Positions 41,518 through 50,248 of a stretch of 64,000 nt of DNA are shown one piece after another; the first letter of the stretch is position 1; each line of letters begins with the position of its first letter. This DNA comes from a virus, in IMG/VR virus record IMGVR_UViG_3300018910_000036, positions 24,278 through 88,277 of that record, one strand, 5' to 3'. Below the pieces are notes generated by a model. It made no database searches and had not been told where the DNA came from. It was given only the letters and a program-made list of their open reading frames with translations. The translations under genes and the position numbers were made by a program.

Positions 41518-42114
41518 ATGAATTATATATGGATTTCAATACTAATTATAATTCTTTTGATTGTTTTTTTAATAATCACAGTCTTGCTTAAAAACAAAAA
41601 CCCAACATTTAATAAACACAGTATAGTATCTACAGTATTGTATTTAATTGAAGCAGTATGTGCTACTACAGTATTGATTTATTTATTTGGCGTTTCGGAT
41701 GAAAAGGTAAATTTCTTTGACATCTTTAGGAACTATGTTTTCTGTTTTGCAGTATATAATGGGTTTTTTTATTTTACTATAAGAATGCATGATTCTCTTA
41801 CTATTGATTCTCTTTCCACAATGAAAACCAAAATTGAATTATACACAATTCATGCTGAGTTTAAGAGAAAGATTCCAGAAGATTCATTAAAAAAGGACAT
41901 AGAAGGTGCAATGAATGATGGCATCTCATTTACAACAAAAAACCGAGAAGAGCTGCGTAGGATAGTGGAGATGTGTCAGTTGTATAACGAGAATAAAATT
42001 GAAGCTGATGAGCTGAGGTTCTGGTTAAAACAAAAAACGGCTATGCTTGATCATGAAATAAGGTTCTATGGTTTTACATGGATGAATTCAATCTTATTAC
42101 GGATATTCAGATAA
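41518..42114 (+). CDS. Three-helix membrane protein
   Basis: 198 residues, ATG 41518 after TTTAGGAGTGTTTT. Membrane helices at about 3-23, 38-58 and 75-92, followed by a cytosolic helical domain (about 100-185) with paired charges. Neither a transporter nor a receptor family is recognised. Co-oriented with the following two genes; the trio may form one cargo unit. Confidence 0.7.
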   Translation: MNYIWISILIIILLIVFLIITVLLKNKNPTFNKHSIVSTVLYLIEAVCATTVLIYLFGVSDEKVNFFDIFRNYVFCFAVYNGFFYFTIRMHDSLTIDSLSTMKTKIELYTIHAEFKRKIPEDSLKKDIEGAMNDGISFTTKNREELRRIVEMCQLYNENKIEADELRFWLKQKTAMLDHEIRFYGFTWMNSILLRIFR

Positions 42115-42174
42115 TTTTTTAGCTCTGGCGTGAGGAAGGGAAAAAATTATTCAAATGAGATTGGAGAATTTAAA

Positions 42175-42858
42175 TTGAAAGTATCTGTTTTGAAGAATGT
42201 ATCATTTGGTTTATTAATAATTATTTCAATAGCTGTCGTAATTCATATTTATTATTTTATTGATCGTAAATTTAGTACCGAAATGTTAACGAAACTTAGT
42301 GCTATTGGAACAACCGCCGCGGCACTTGGAGGCTTAGCATTATTAGTTGTTACATATGGCTCATATACAGAAGTTAGACGGCAACGTATTGCATTAGAAG
42401 AACCTGCAGTTACAGTGAAAGTGGTTACTGACATGGAAAATTTGAACTGTCTAAATTTAGAATTGAAAAATACAGGTGGTGGTCAAGCTTATGATATTAG
42501 TGTCAGATTTAGTCCAGATATTCCCTATGGAAGAACCACTTTAAATAATGTAAATATGTTTAAAAGGACTGCATTATTAGAAAAAGGAGAAGAAATTTGC
42601 TTCTTTTTTGATACCAAAGAAAATTATAAAAAATCTCAAAGTCCAATCAAATCAAAAGTAACCATAAGCTACTATACATCACCTAAAGAGAGTAGAGGAG
42701 CAAAAAAAATTGTTCGTTCTTATGAAATTGACTTTGAAGAAAAAAATGGTACAAGTCACTTAATAAAACGCAATATGAATGATTTAGTATATCAAGTTGA
42801 AGATTTAAAACATGTTTTAGCAGCAATTTATAGTCGTGAGATGAATAAAAATGATTAA
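42175..42858 (+). CDS. Membrane-anchored protein with Ig-like domain
   Basis: 227 residues from TTG 42175, eight bases after GGAG; a GTG at 42130 has no ribosome site. Two membrane helices (about 8-28 and 45-66) precede a beta-rich domain (LNCLNLELKNTGGGQAYDIS, SPDIPYG) and a helical end. The NTGGGxAxD motif is common in beta domains of membrane proteins of unknown role. Overlaps the next gene by eight bases. Confidence 0.65.
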   Translation: MKVSVLKNVSFGLLIIISIAVVIHIYYFIDRKFSTEMLTKLSAIGTTAAALGGLALLVVTYGSYTEVRRQRIALEEPAVTVKVVTDMENLNCLNLELKNTGGGQAYDISVRFSPDIPYGRTTLNNVNMFKRTALLEKGEEICFFFDTKENYKKSQSPIKSKVTISYYTSPKESRGAKKIVRSYEIDFEEKNGTSHLIKRNMNDLVYQVEDLKHVLAAIYSREMNKND

Positions 42859-43222
42859 TGCAATTTATAAAAATAAATATAAAAATCCAGTAATTTTAAA
42901 AAATTGTACATTGTTTCTTGAACTTGATCATTATGATATTGAAGAAGCTGTTTTTTTAAAAGAAAAGAAAGTTGTAAAAAAAATTCACGATGGGTGGATG
43001 TCAGGTCAAGTTGATTTGTATTCATACAATAAGGGCTATGTTATTGGCAAACTCCCAGCTAGCTTTATTTTAGACGCTCATCTTTTAAATTCCAACATTA
43101 GTTTAATAGGATACAACAAAAATGGAGCTAGATTATATATTCCTGATTTAACGTTAACTGGTTCACTTAAGTCAACTTTCCATGAATTCAAAACTCATTC
43201 AGAAATAAAAGAGTTAAAATAA
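42851..43222 (+). CDS. Small cytosolic protein of the membrane trio
   Basis: 123 residues, ATG 42851 inside the end of the previous gene, so translation is coupled. Soluble, basic, with LELDHYDIEEAVFLKEKK and a C-terminal LTGSLKSTFHEFKT. No family recognised. It probably works with the two membrane proteins. Confidence 0.65.
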   Translation: MINAIYKNKYKNPVILKNCTLFLELDHYDIEEAVFLKEKKVVKKIHDGWMSGQVDLYSYNKGYVIGKLPASFILDAHLLNSNISLIGYNKNGARLYIPDLTLTGSLKSTFHEFKTHSEIKELK

Positions 43223-43243
43223 TTGCTTTGACGGGGGTGTTCT

Positions 43244-43468
43244 ATGAGAGACGGCGAACGTATCAGCAGAATAGCATCCTTAATCACTCAAATATGGGAA
43301 CAGCAGAAAGGAACGAGCTTCCTGCAACTAATTGAGACTTTAAAGAGTGATTACCTCATACAGACGACTGGATCTATGGATAAAGAATCCTTAATTAAGG
43401 ATGATGAATTTGAAAGATTTCTCGCAGAACATCTTAATGACTTAATAGGAGAGAATCAGCGTGACTAA
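43244..43468 (+). CDS. DUF1040-like small protein, 74 residues
   Basis: ATG 43244 after ACGGGGGTGTTCT. The pattern MRDGERISRIASLITQIWEQ resembles the short DUF1040-type proteins of phages and bacteria (MRDPxRI...IW). Overlaps the next gene by eight bases. Function unknown. Confidence 0.65.
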   Translation: MRDGERISRIASLITQIWEQQKGTSFLQLIETLKSDYLIQTTGSMDKESLIKDDEFERFLAEHLNDLIGENQRD

Positions 43469-43799
43469 AAATGAATGGGAGCAAGATTTAGAGCATCAAG
43501 AACTAGAAAAGAAGGCTTATCATAGAGGGTATAGGGCAGGAGCTAAAGCAGAAGGTGAAGCATCGAAAAGAGTTGAACTCCTAGAAAATGTACTTCTTGA
43601 ATTTGCCGGACATGAAGATGAGTGGCTGCAAACTAAATCAGGACTATTGAAAAGAGAAAGAGCAGATCTCGTTGACCAAATCATATATCAAAGACAATTG
43701 ATGAGAGAACTTTATAATCACTTGGACGATGATGTCAGGTTAAAGTTAAGGAAGAAGGCGGAAAGTCATATATGGCCAGCAACGCACAGCGAGGATTAG
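43461..43799 (+). CDS. Helical protein, 112 residues
   Basis: GTG 43461 after ATAGGAGAGAATCA, inside the end of the previous gene. All-helical with a long coiled coil (VELLENVLLEFAGHEDEWLQ). Last gene before the aimR promoter. No family recognised. Confidence 0.65.
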   Translation: MTKNEWEQDLEHQELEKKAYHRGYRAGAKAEGEASKRVELLENVLLEFAGHEDEWLQTKSGLLKRERADLVDQIIYQRQLMRELYNHLDDDVRLKLRKKAESHIWPATHSED

Positions 43800-43859
43800 T
43801 CCTCCTGTGCATTGTTCGAATAAAATACGAATTTTATAAAATTAATTAAAAGAAATATG

Positions 43860-43888
43860 TTGACCGTGTTGTTTTGAAATGTTATTAT
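43860..43888 (+). promoter_or_regulatory. Promoter of aimR
   Basis: TTGACC, 17 bases, TATTAT, 25 bases before the GTG start of aimR. Preceded by a combined copy of the junction and leader elements (AATAAAATACGAATTTTATA, then TTAATTAAAAG). It lacks the GACTAT/ATAGTC dyad, so it is probably open under conditions where the early genes are closed. Confidence 0.75.
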
Positions 43889-43912
43889 AAATATATATTA
43901 AGGGGAAACGTG

Positions 43913-45079
43913 GTGAAAGAATTGGAGTTGAAAAAATTCATAAAAAAAAAATGCGAAGAAGAACGTGGACTCGAAAAAGAGCTTGCGCGAATAGCTGGAT
44001 ATTCTAACTCATCAGGCTTCCATCATTTCATTTACAACGAAAAGAAAGAAATGGATAATATTCAAGGCATCATTGACGTGATCCAGAAGGTTTCCCCGGA
44101 GTATGAGTTTGATTTAATGAGTGAATACATATTGACATTAGATATAAATAAATCTGCAGCAAGGCAAGGCTTAGAATACCTTAGTGTAAACCAGCTCTAT
44201 GACACCCTAGATAAACATATTAAGAAAATGGTGTCCGCGAAGAATTCAGTTAGCAAAGAATGGGGAAAGGTCTATGCAACCCAAAGGGAGCTAGACAAAG
44301 GCAACATCGGTATTGAAGAGTGCATTAGACTGTTAGCTGAAATACACCCCAAATCATCTGAAATGAAGGTTTTCTCTAGGATTATCCCCATGTATGCCAT
44401 ACTCTCTTTAAAGCAATTCGGCAGATTAAAAGATATGAGCGAGACTGTTTTGATTGACACGATCAGTAATCATAATTATGTTTATCATTCGTTTAAGAGT
44501 CGCTACATGCTATTATTGGCAAATTGCTTTTTTGGGAACAATGAGATTGAGAAAGCGCAAAAATACGCAAGGCACGGGATAGAGAATTCAAATGTAAAGA
44601 GGATTATTTTTTTCTCATTTCTTACGTATGGAAGCTCTTTAATGTTAGATGATTACGAGAAATCAAAAAGCAGCTTTTTGAAAGGACTAGAAGTTGGAAA
44701 AGGAAACAAAATTTATAAGCAACACGCAATTAGAAATCTTTGCTTTCTAGAAAATCTATGGGGGAAAGAGAATCAATATTTAAATATAGAATCTAATGAA
44801 ATAGTGGACAAGCAAGAAGTTGTTCATTATCTAATAAGAAAAGGTTCTAAGCAACAGGCTAAAAAAATGCTTGACCAGCTTGATCTTGTAGAGCATGATG
44901 ATAACGATTTGGGATTACATTATTATTTAAAGGGACTTTTGGAAAACTCTCGCGAATATTTCTTAGAATCAGTCAAATATTTTAAATTAAGTGGTGATAA
45001 GTTTTCCTGCACCCTTCCAATAATTGAACTCGAAAAGTTAGGTGTTGATAAACAAATTCTAGAGATAATATCAATTTGA
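43913..45079 (+). CDS. aimR: Arbitrium receptor/transcription factor AimR
   Basis: 388 residues from GTG 43913, seven bases after AGGGG; an upstream in-frame ATG at 43874 lies before the -10 and cannot be the start. An N-terminal HTH (KELARIAGYSNSSGFHHFIY) precedes a long TPR-like array (HSFKSRYMLLLANCFFGNNE, YGSSLMLDDYEKSKSSFLKG, LGLHYYLKGLL). Length and layout match AimR of SPbeta and phi3T (about 380). Unbound AimR promotes lysis by activating aimX; bound to its peptide it stops doing so. Confidence 0.92.
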   Translation: MKELELKKFIKKKCEEERGLEKELARIAGYSNSSGFHHFIYNEKKEMDNIQGIIDVIQKVSPEYEFDLMSEYILTLDINKSAARQGLEYLSVNQLYDTLDKHIKKMVSAKNSVSKEWGKVYATQRELDKGNIGIEECIRLLAEIHPKSSEMKVFSRIIPMYAILSLKQFGRLKDMSETVLIDTISNHNYVYHSFKSRYMLLLANCFFGNNEIEKAQKYARHGIENSNVKRIIFFSFLTYGSSLMLDDYEKSKSSFLKGLEVGKGNKIYKQHAIRNLCFLENLWGKENQYLNIESNEIVDKQEVVHYLIRKGSKQQAKKMLDQLDLVEHDDNDLGLHYYLKGLLENSREYFLESVKYFKLSGDKFSCTLPIIELEKLGVDKQILEIISI

Positions 45080-45110
45080 GTCTAGACAGCATTGAAAGGA
45101 GGTGAAGAAT

Positions 45111-45224
45111 ATGAAAAAGTTGTTCGTTGGAATTGTTGTATCTGTTTCTCTTTTAGCTGTCGGTATTGCTGCAGCTCAAATTAACAGTGGATTCTCTGTT
45201 GCAGGGTTTACTGTAGGGGCGTAA
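45111..45224 (+). CDS. aimP: Arbitrium signal precursor AimP, predicted peptide GFTVGA
   Basis: 37 residues, ATG 45111 after AAAGGAGGTGAAGAAT, 31 bases after aimR. MKKLFVGIVVSVSLLAVGI is a signal-like helix, followed by AAAQINSGFSVA and GFTVGA at the C-terminus. Known AimP proteins are exported and cut to the last six residues, usually ending in RGA or VGA; GFTVGA is the predicted signal. Too small for standard gene finders. Confidence 0.9.
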   Translation: MKKLFVGIVVSVSLLAVGIAAAQINSGFSVAGFTVGA

Positions 45225-45261
45225 TACATAACAATTAAAAGTTTAGTTTCACTACATAATT

Positions 45262-45295
45262 AGACGTTTGACTCTTTTGAGTTAAGCGTCTTTTC
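45262..45295 (+). terminator. Intrinsic terminator after aimP
   Basis: GACGTTTGACTC-TTTT-GAGTTAAGCGTC (12 bp with two G-U pairs) followed by TTTTCCATTTT. It separates aimP from downstream transcription, the point at which AimR would act. Confidence 0.8.
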
Positions 45296-45420
45296 CATTT
45301 TAAAGTGTTTTTTATCAAAATTACAATTATCCTTTTCAGTAAATTTTCATAATTGAGCTTACACATTCAAAAAAATAATAAAGAATGTGTTATTTGTCGT
45401 GGGAAAATAAACTAAAAGGG

Positions 45421-45449
45421 TTTACAAAGCTTATCACATCAATTAAAAT
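45421..45449 (+). promoter_or_regulatory. Promoter candidate before yopM
   Basis: TTTACA, 17 bases, TAAAAT; an alternative -10 TATTAT lies at 45452-45457. ATCACATC...AATGAT around 45433-45451 forms a weak dyad. It drives yopM and the genes after it. Confidence 0.55.
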
Positions 45450-45495
45450 GATATTATAACATTATTAATTAGTTTAATAGAAAGGAGTTAACCTA

Positions 45496-45699
45496 ATGAT
45501 TCCGTGCGGCAAACAAAGCGAGAGCACTATTGAGTATTTCAAGTTGGCTTATGAAAGTAAAATGAAGAAGTATGGGGAAGAGTGGATTTTCGCTATTGAA
45601 AATAAACAAAAACAAGTAATTCGTGAAAAGAAAGAAAAAATTAGAAGAGACCTTACAAAAGGATATATGGCGCTACTTAGTGCGCAATTAGGAGAATAA
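45496..45699 (+). CDS. yopM: YopM-like small protein
   Basis: 67 residues, ATG 45496 after AAAGGAGTTAACCTA. Basic and helical (KQKQVIREKKEKIRRDLTKG). It occupies the yopM slot of SPbeta directly after the arbitrium genes; the name rests on position. Function unknown. Confidence 0.65.
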   Translation: MIPCGKQSESTIEYFKLAYESKMKKYGEEWIFAIENKQKQVIREKKEKIRRDLTKGYMALLSAQLGE

Positions 45700-45702
45700 A
45701 TA

Positions 45703-46032
45703 ATGAAAACTCTTGAAAATAAATTAAAAATAGAAGATGATTATATAAATGACGCGATTGAAGCATTTCAAAAAGGTAAGTTACATATTAGAGAACAAAT
45801 CATTAATTCAAACAGCTCTGTTGATCTTTATTATGCTAAATTGCAAATAGACGATTTTTTTAAACAGATTAATGATTCAATAAAATTAATTAAAATCACT
45901 TGCAGTGATCTATTTGAGAAGAAAGAAATGAATATGGCTGCTTTAGAGATACTAATTAATATTAGAGAAGAAGCAAAAAATGAATTTAGCATATTTATTT
46001 CTGATAACAATAAACGAATTAAAAGCATCTAA
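45703..46032 (+). CDS. yopN: YopN-like helical protein
   Basis: 109 residues, ATG 45703 three bases after yopM. Coiled-coil, with KLQIDDFFKQINDSIKLIKI. In SPbeta yopN lies between yopM and yopO; a yopO-type HTH is missing here. Some SPbeta studies link yopN to the lysis/lysogeny switch; not deducible from this sequence. Confidence 0.65.
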   Translation: MKTLENKLKIEDDYINDAIEAFQKGKLHIREQIINSNSSVDLYYAKLQIDDFFKQINDSIKLIKITCSDLFEKKEMNMAALEILINIREEAKNEFSIFISDNNKRIKSI

Positions 46033-46070
46033 ATACATATTTTATAATATAAACCAAGGGGGAAGTATAG

Positions 46071-47165
46071 TTGGGAGCTGTAGTTCAACCGATAAGAAAA
46101 TACAGGGTGTTCGATGATATTTTAGCTTTTCTAAAGGAAAAAGACACAGATAGCTCAGCAGGAAACATTAAGGGGTATGACAAAAACGAGAAGAAAAAAT
46201 CGAAATATGGATTGCACTCTAATACAGCAGTTAACTATTTAAGCGACATTAAGCAGTTTTTTTGGTTTTACTGTAAGACTGAAATTGAATTTTTAAAAGA
46301 AAAGCATCTGTCTTTTAAAAGGTCAGATGTTTTGGCATTTAAACATTATCTTGAGCATAACAGAGGTGCAGCTAACACAACTATCAATCGAAAGATTGCA
46401 GCACTTAAATCATTACATGGTGAACTGAAAAGGCTTTATCCTGACTATGTTGAAGATGATCCTTTTTATAACGTTAAAAGGAGCAAAGAAATAAGAAGGA
46501 CAAGAGCCAATACTTCACAGATCCAAGCAGAAATGATTTGTGACAACATGTTTATTTATGAAAAACAGAAACCACTTCTGAAAAAACTATTTGGGTACTT
46601 CCTTTTGCGAAGTTCTTTTAGAATATCCGCAGCTCTTGATGTTAGGTGGTGTGATATTGAAGCATCTAATGAGAACCCAGATTGGTTTAGAGTTACTGTC
46701 ATTGATAAAGGGGCAAAACTGTGCACTACAGGAATTCACAGAGCGTTTTATGACCAGTTGCTTGAATTAAGAAGTGATAACACAAAAGACACTGATAGGG
46801 TATTTGAGGGACTTACTGAAGATGCATTTAGAGCTTCCCTCAAACGCTCATTAAAAAGACTGGGCATTCCAGAAGAGAGCGGGATATCTCCTCACTCATT
46901 CAAAGGAGTAGGGATAACGGAAGTATTCGAAGCCACAGGATATGATTATAGGGCAGCCATGAAACAAGGTAACCATAGTAATTTTGATACAACCTTGAGA
47001 TACTTAAACAGCGAAACAGACATTTCCCAAACAGCGGGGATAATAATGGATGAAGAATTAGACATATCTATACTACAGCAAGTTACTAAAGAAGAATTCT
47101 TAAGATTTTTTGAGCAATGCGATAAACAAACATTAAGAAAAGCTTTACAGTTTTTCAATCGTTAA
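46071..47165 (+). CDS. yopP: Tyrosine-recombinase-fold protein (YopP)
   Basis: 364 residues from TTG 46071 after AAGGGGGAAGTATAG. An N-terminal SAM-like core-binding domain is followed by the integrase fold: RSSFRISAALDVRWCDI (Arg I region), SPHSFKGVGITEVFE (HxxR motif with Lys in place of Arg), GNHSNF (His box) and RYLNSE with the Tyr. The HxxK change suggests weak or no recombination, in line with a regulatory role beside the repressor. The main phage integrase (sprA-type) is elsewhere. Confidence 0.8.
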   Translation: MGAVVQPIRKYRVFDDILAFLKEKDTDSSAGNIKGYDKNEKKKSKYGLHSNTAVNYLSDIKQFFWFYCKTEIEFLKEKHLSFKRSDVLAFKHYLEHNRGAANTTINRKIAALKSLHGELKRLYPDYVEDDPFYNVKRSKEIRRTRANTSQIQAEMICDNMFIYEKQKPLLKKLFGYFLLRSSFRISAALDVRWCDIEASNENPDWFRVTVIDKGAKLCTTGIHRAFYDQLLELRSDNTKDTDRVFEGLTEDAFRASLKRSLKRLGIPEESGISPHSFKGVGITEVFEATGYDYRAAMKQGNHSNFDTTLRYLNSETDISQTAGIIMDEELDISILQQVTKEEFLRFFEQCDKQTLRKALQFFNR

Positions 47166-47232
47166 CCCCTATAACCTTGATTAAAGTGAGGTGATCTGCT
47201 ACATTTAACATAGTATTAGGTGAGGTGATATC

Positions 47233-48609
47233 ATGGATTCTCCGGTGATTTTTGATATGGAAGCGGATAAAAAATTGATGGAAGAATTAATTGAGACTAA
47301 ATTAAAAATACAACATGATAATAAATTAATGACTGCATATAGACAGGCTATGATGAAGGACAAAATTCCTCCAGGAAAAGCACAAGAACTTTTTAATAAG
47401 CTAAGCAATCCAAATGAAAGATTAACGACCGCAGAGAAATACTTTCTCGCGAAAAATTTATACAGGATTACCAAAAAGGAAAGAATTTCTCCTGAAAACT
47501 ATTTCCCTCTGAACAAAATAAAGGATATAGAACTTAACTGGGAAGGTTACAAAACGGATGAAGTATCGTTCCCTTATACTTTTACAGATGTCACCAAAGT
47601 CGACTCGGACAATTACTTCTTTAAGGTGAAAGCAAGCGAATTATTTAAGCTTTATGAATCACAGTTGCTTCGATACAATCCAAAAGCTCAACGAACTGAC
47701 AGGACAATTCATTTAAAAGAAGTAGATGACGAATTACCTGTCCCTGAGCTGGTCGAGTCTTCAGTTGAAGCCATAGCGCAATTAACAGAAAAGAACGATT
47801 TAATAAAGTCAGTATTGACATTTAACGCGCTATTAGGAAGCTCAGAGGAAGGAATCGAGCTTATGTTCGATGAGGAAGAAAGAAAGTTGACAGTTACCAA
47901 AGGTACTCGTTTAGATGTGATCGATGGTTGGCACAGACTGTCTGGTATAAGCAGAGCTTTCAGAAGAAATCCAAATATCAAAGATTTTTATTTGAAAGTT
48001 GATTTGTATAACTACACGATGAAAAAAGCAAGAAAGCATTTCGGGCAGCAAAATACCATTAATCCTGTGGCCAAATCGAAGATTGCAGAAATGAGTGAGG
48101 ATGATTATCTTTCTGTAGTTATTAACTTTATTAAAGACAACAGTGATATTGGAGAATTAATTAAAGTGAATGAGGACACTATACGCAAGGGAGACCCATA
48201 CATCACAACTTTTGAAAGGTGCCTCAAAGGACTAAAAAGGGCTTTAAATAAGTTTGATTATAAAATTGAAAATTTGGCCGAAGCAAGAAAGCTTGGTATG
48301 TACTTGACAGAAATATTTAATACTGTTTTTAATTCTTATATAGATGATTTTACAAACCAGTCATTTGGGGATAATAAAAGCGCCATAACAACTTCTCCAG
48401 TTATTTTAGGAATTCTAGCATTAGGGATAAAAATGAAGTTGGAATCAAAATCTGCAGATGAAGTTGCGCAAGTGCTGTCTAGCTTAGATTTTTCCTTAGA
48501 TAATAAACTGTGGCGAGAGCTTAAATTAGTGTACGAGGATACAAAACTAAATAATAATGCAATTAGAGATACATTCGAATTTTTTAGTCGTTTGACAACA
48601 GAGGTGTAA
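47233..48609 (+). CDS. yopQ: YopQ, DGQHR/ParB-like protein
   Basis: 458 residues, ATG 47233 after TAGGTGAGGTGATATC. At about residue 225 it has DVIDGWHRLSGISRAF, the DGxHR loop of ParB/DndB-type domains, and further on QQNTINPVAKSKIAEM. Such domains bind DNA or act on nucleotides. It lies between yopP and yopR, three bases before yopR, and was found in SPbeta in the same place. Confidence 0.8.
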   Translation: MDSPVIFDMEADKKLMEELIETKLKIQHDNKLMTAYRQAMMKDKIPPGKAQELFNKLSNPNERLTTAEKYFLAKNLYRITKKERISPENYFPLNKIKDIELNWEGYKTDEVSFPYTFTDVTKVDSDNYFFKVKASELFKLYESQLLRYNPKAQRTDRTIHLKEVDDELPVPELVESSVEAIAQLTEKNDLIKSVLTFNALLGSSEEGIELMFDEEERKLTVTKGTRLDVIDGWHRLSGISRAFRRNPNIKDFYLKVDLYNYTMKKARKHFGQQNTINPVAKSKIAEMSEDDYLSVVINFIKDNSDIGELIKVNEDTIRKGDPYITTFERCLKGLKRALNKFDYKIENLAEARKLGMYLTEIFNTVFNSYIDDFTNQSFGDNKSAITTSPVILGILALGIKMKLESKSADEVAQVLSSLDFSLDNKLWRELKLVYEDTKLNNNAIRDTFEFFSRLTTEV

Positions 48610-48612
48610 ATA

Positions 48613-49614
48613 ATGAAACTGTATAATGATACGGTAAAGAAAAAATTTATAGAACAAGTCAAAAAGGAAGAGCAGCCCCAGTTATTATCTATATTTCGAA
48701 AAGGTGCAGAACTTGAAGAATATTTTAAAAAAGATATTTACGATTTTAATTCTAAAGAGATTCTTGAATTCTTAACTCTGTTAAACAGATCCACGCTTTC
48801 TTCTATAATGAGCTGCTGGTCTCACATAACAAGATACATTGATTGGGCAATTTATCAAAATATCACTAGAGGCACTACAAATTTGTCTAGAGACTTAACT
48901 ATTGATGATGTTAAGAACTGTGTTGATGAAGGGAAGAAGCTCTATGTGACTTTAGATGAGTTCAAAGAGATTTTAGATACTTTAGTGAATCCCAGAGACA
49001 AAGCCATTTTAATACTGTTGTTTGAAGGAATTCAAGGTTACAAATGCAGTGAGATTTTAAATCTTGAGAAATCAGATATTGAAAAAGCTCTGCAGAATGA
49101 CAATATTTTAACTGTAAATGATGATAAACATGGACAGAGAGATATAAAAGTAAGTGATGAATGTCTTAAAATCTGTTTAGAAGCTGCAAACCAAAAAGTG
49201 TATAAAAAGAAAAATGGGCATTCTCAAGCGTTTAATAAAGAAACAATATTAGCTGATAATAATTTTGTTATCAGAAATCGAAGATCCAATTCAGATAAAG
49301 ATCAAGAGAAAACTTCATTTTCAGTCATAATTAATACGATGAGATATCTTTTCTCCCCAGAGCTTTTTAATTATCCTTATATTAATCCAACCAGAATAAA
49401 CAGGTCTGGTGTTTTATATGAAGGTTTTAAAGTATACAAAGAAAAAGGGAAGCTGGAAACAGAAGATTATATTTATATAATTAATAAAAGAAGCGAAAGA
49501 TATGACGACATTCATAAAAAGGTTTACAAAATTAAAGAATATATAAGCGAAGATGAGATAAAAAAATATTATGCAAAGGAACTTGGGATTGAGGGTAGTA
49601 TTAGAATGAGTTAA
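48613..49614 (+). CDS. yopR: Master lysogeny repressor YopR/MrpR
   Basis: 333 residues, ATG 48613. It has a tyrosine-recombinase shape but the catalytic residues are missing: the Arg I region reads GIQGYKCSEILNLEKSDIE and the HxxR region INPTRINRSGVLYEG. In SPbeta YopR (MrpR) is such a catalytically dead integrase that represses the lytic genes. It ends at an intrinsic terminator. The GACTAT-N5-ATAGTC dyads at the early promoters are candidate operators. Confidence 0.85.
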   Translation: MKLYNDTVKKKFIEQVKKEEQPQLLSIFRKGAELEEYFKKDIYDFNSKEILEFLTLLNRSTLSSIMSCWSHITRYIDWAIYQNITRGTTNLSRDLTIDDVKNCVDEGKKLYVTLDEFKEILDTLVNPRDKAILILLFEGIQGYKCSEILNLEKSDIEKALQNDNILTVNDDKHGQRDIKVSDECLKICLEAANQKVYKKKNGHSQAFNKETILADNNFVIRNRRSNSDKDQEKTSFSVIINTMRYLFSPELFNYPYINPTRINRSGVLYEGFKVYKEKGKLETEDYIYIINKRSERYDDIHKKVYKIKEYISEDEIKKYYAKELGIEGSIRMS

Positions 49615-49617
49615 AGC

Positions 49618-49644
49618 AGCGTCCGGGATCGGGCGCTTTTTTTT
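49618..49644 (+). terminator. Intrinsic terminator after yopR
   Basis: AGCGTCCG-GGAT-CGGGCGCT (8 bp, one G-U) followed by TTTTTTTT. It ends the aimR-yopR control region. Confidence 0.92.
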
Positions 49645-49885
49645 ACTGAAATAAAAATCTTCATTTTTAATAAAATAAACACAAAAATTATCGGAAAAAT
49701 CGGATTATACGTGTTTGTTCGACATGATAAGACAAAAGTAGCTATTCTCTTGACAAATAATATGTAGTAACATAGGCATATGTTAACGGAAGTCAATCAA
49801 ATCAAATAAGTCTAAAGTCCTTTTTGTGAGTGACCTATTATTAAACAACCTCTGACTAGGGATCTCTAGAACATGAAAATATCTC

Positions 49886-49914
49886 TGGATATCCTTAGAA
49901 AAAAGAGGTATAAT
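49886..49914 (+). promoter_or_regulatory. Sigma-A promoter of the next early unit
   Basis: TGGATA, 17 bases, TATAAT, 67 bases before ATG 49982. The -35 region contains ATATCT...GGATAT (dyad-like, 49879-49892), a possible operator. A second, weaker pair starts with TTGACA at 49750. The 340-base gap between the terminator and this gene holds nothing else recognised. Confidence 0.65.
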
Positions 49915-49981
49915 AAACTCACGAACAAAACAGAACATACGTTCTTATTTAAATTCATTATAGGATATAGGGGAAATGAGA

Positions 49982-50236
49982 ATGAAAACACAAAAGTATT
50001 TAAACAATTGTTCTTTGCAAATTGATACAATCATCGAAAATGCAGCGAGTTCAACTGAGTATTCAAAAAATAAAGCGGAGTTTATTCTTGAAAAACTTAT
50101 GGAGGCATATAAGGTTGTTTTTGTAAAAGTCGACGGAGAAACTGAGGAGTTTGAGATCTGCAACTTGGAATATGAAATTGAGAATACTGAAGAAGATGAA
50201 TGTGGCCAACCGCTGGCCTTAGCTATGGCTAAATAA
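49982..50236 (+). CDS. Small protein, 84 residues
   Basis: ATG 49982, eight bases after AGGGG; the ATG at 49976 is too close. Acidic C-terminal part (FEICNLEYEIENTEEDECGQ). No family recognised. Counterpart of the small yopS-yopU genes by position. Confidence 0.65.
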   Translation: MKTQKYLNNCSLQIDTIIENAASSTEYSKNKAEFILEKLMEAYKVVFVKVDGETEEFEICNLEYEIENTEEDECGQPLALAMAK

Positions 50237-50248
50237 AAGGGAAGAAAT

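Larger units (their letters stand above)
45225..45495 (+). ncRNA. aimX: Candidate aimX region
   Basis: In characterised arbitrium loci the regulatory transcript aimX lies directly after aimP. Here 270 bases without a gene follow it: an intrinsic terminator (45262-45285), a hairpin ACACATTC/GAATGTGT (45361-45368/45383-45390) and a promoter (45421-45449) before yopM. No obvious AimR operator (ATCACT...AGTGAT) was found, so the site may have diverged. The region rests on position. Confidence 0.4.

Noticed and set aside
43860-43913. aimR start at ATG 43874
   Set aside because: It lies upstream of the -10 element and would add residues not found in AimR proteins; GTG 43913 fits the ribosome site and family length.
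46071-47165. Active phage integrase
   Set aside because: The HxxR Arg is replaced by Lys, and position beside yopQ-yopR points to the regulatory YopP rather than the SPbeta integrase.
49611-49796. Minus-strand 61-codon frame after yopR
   Set aside because: It crosses the yopR terminator, has no ribosome site and is not compatible with the promoters found there.
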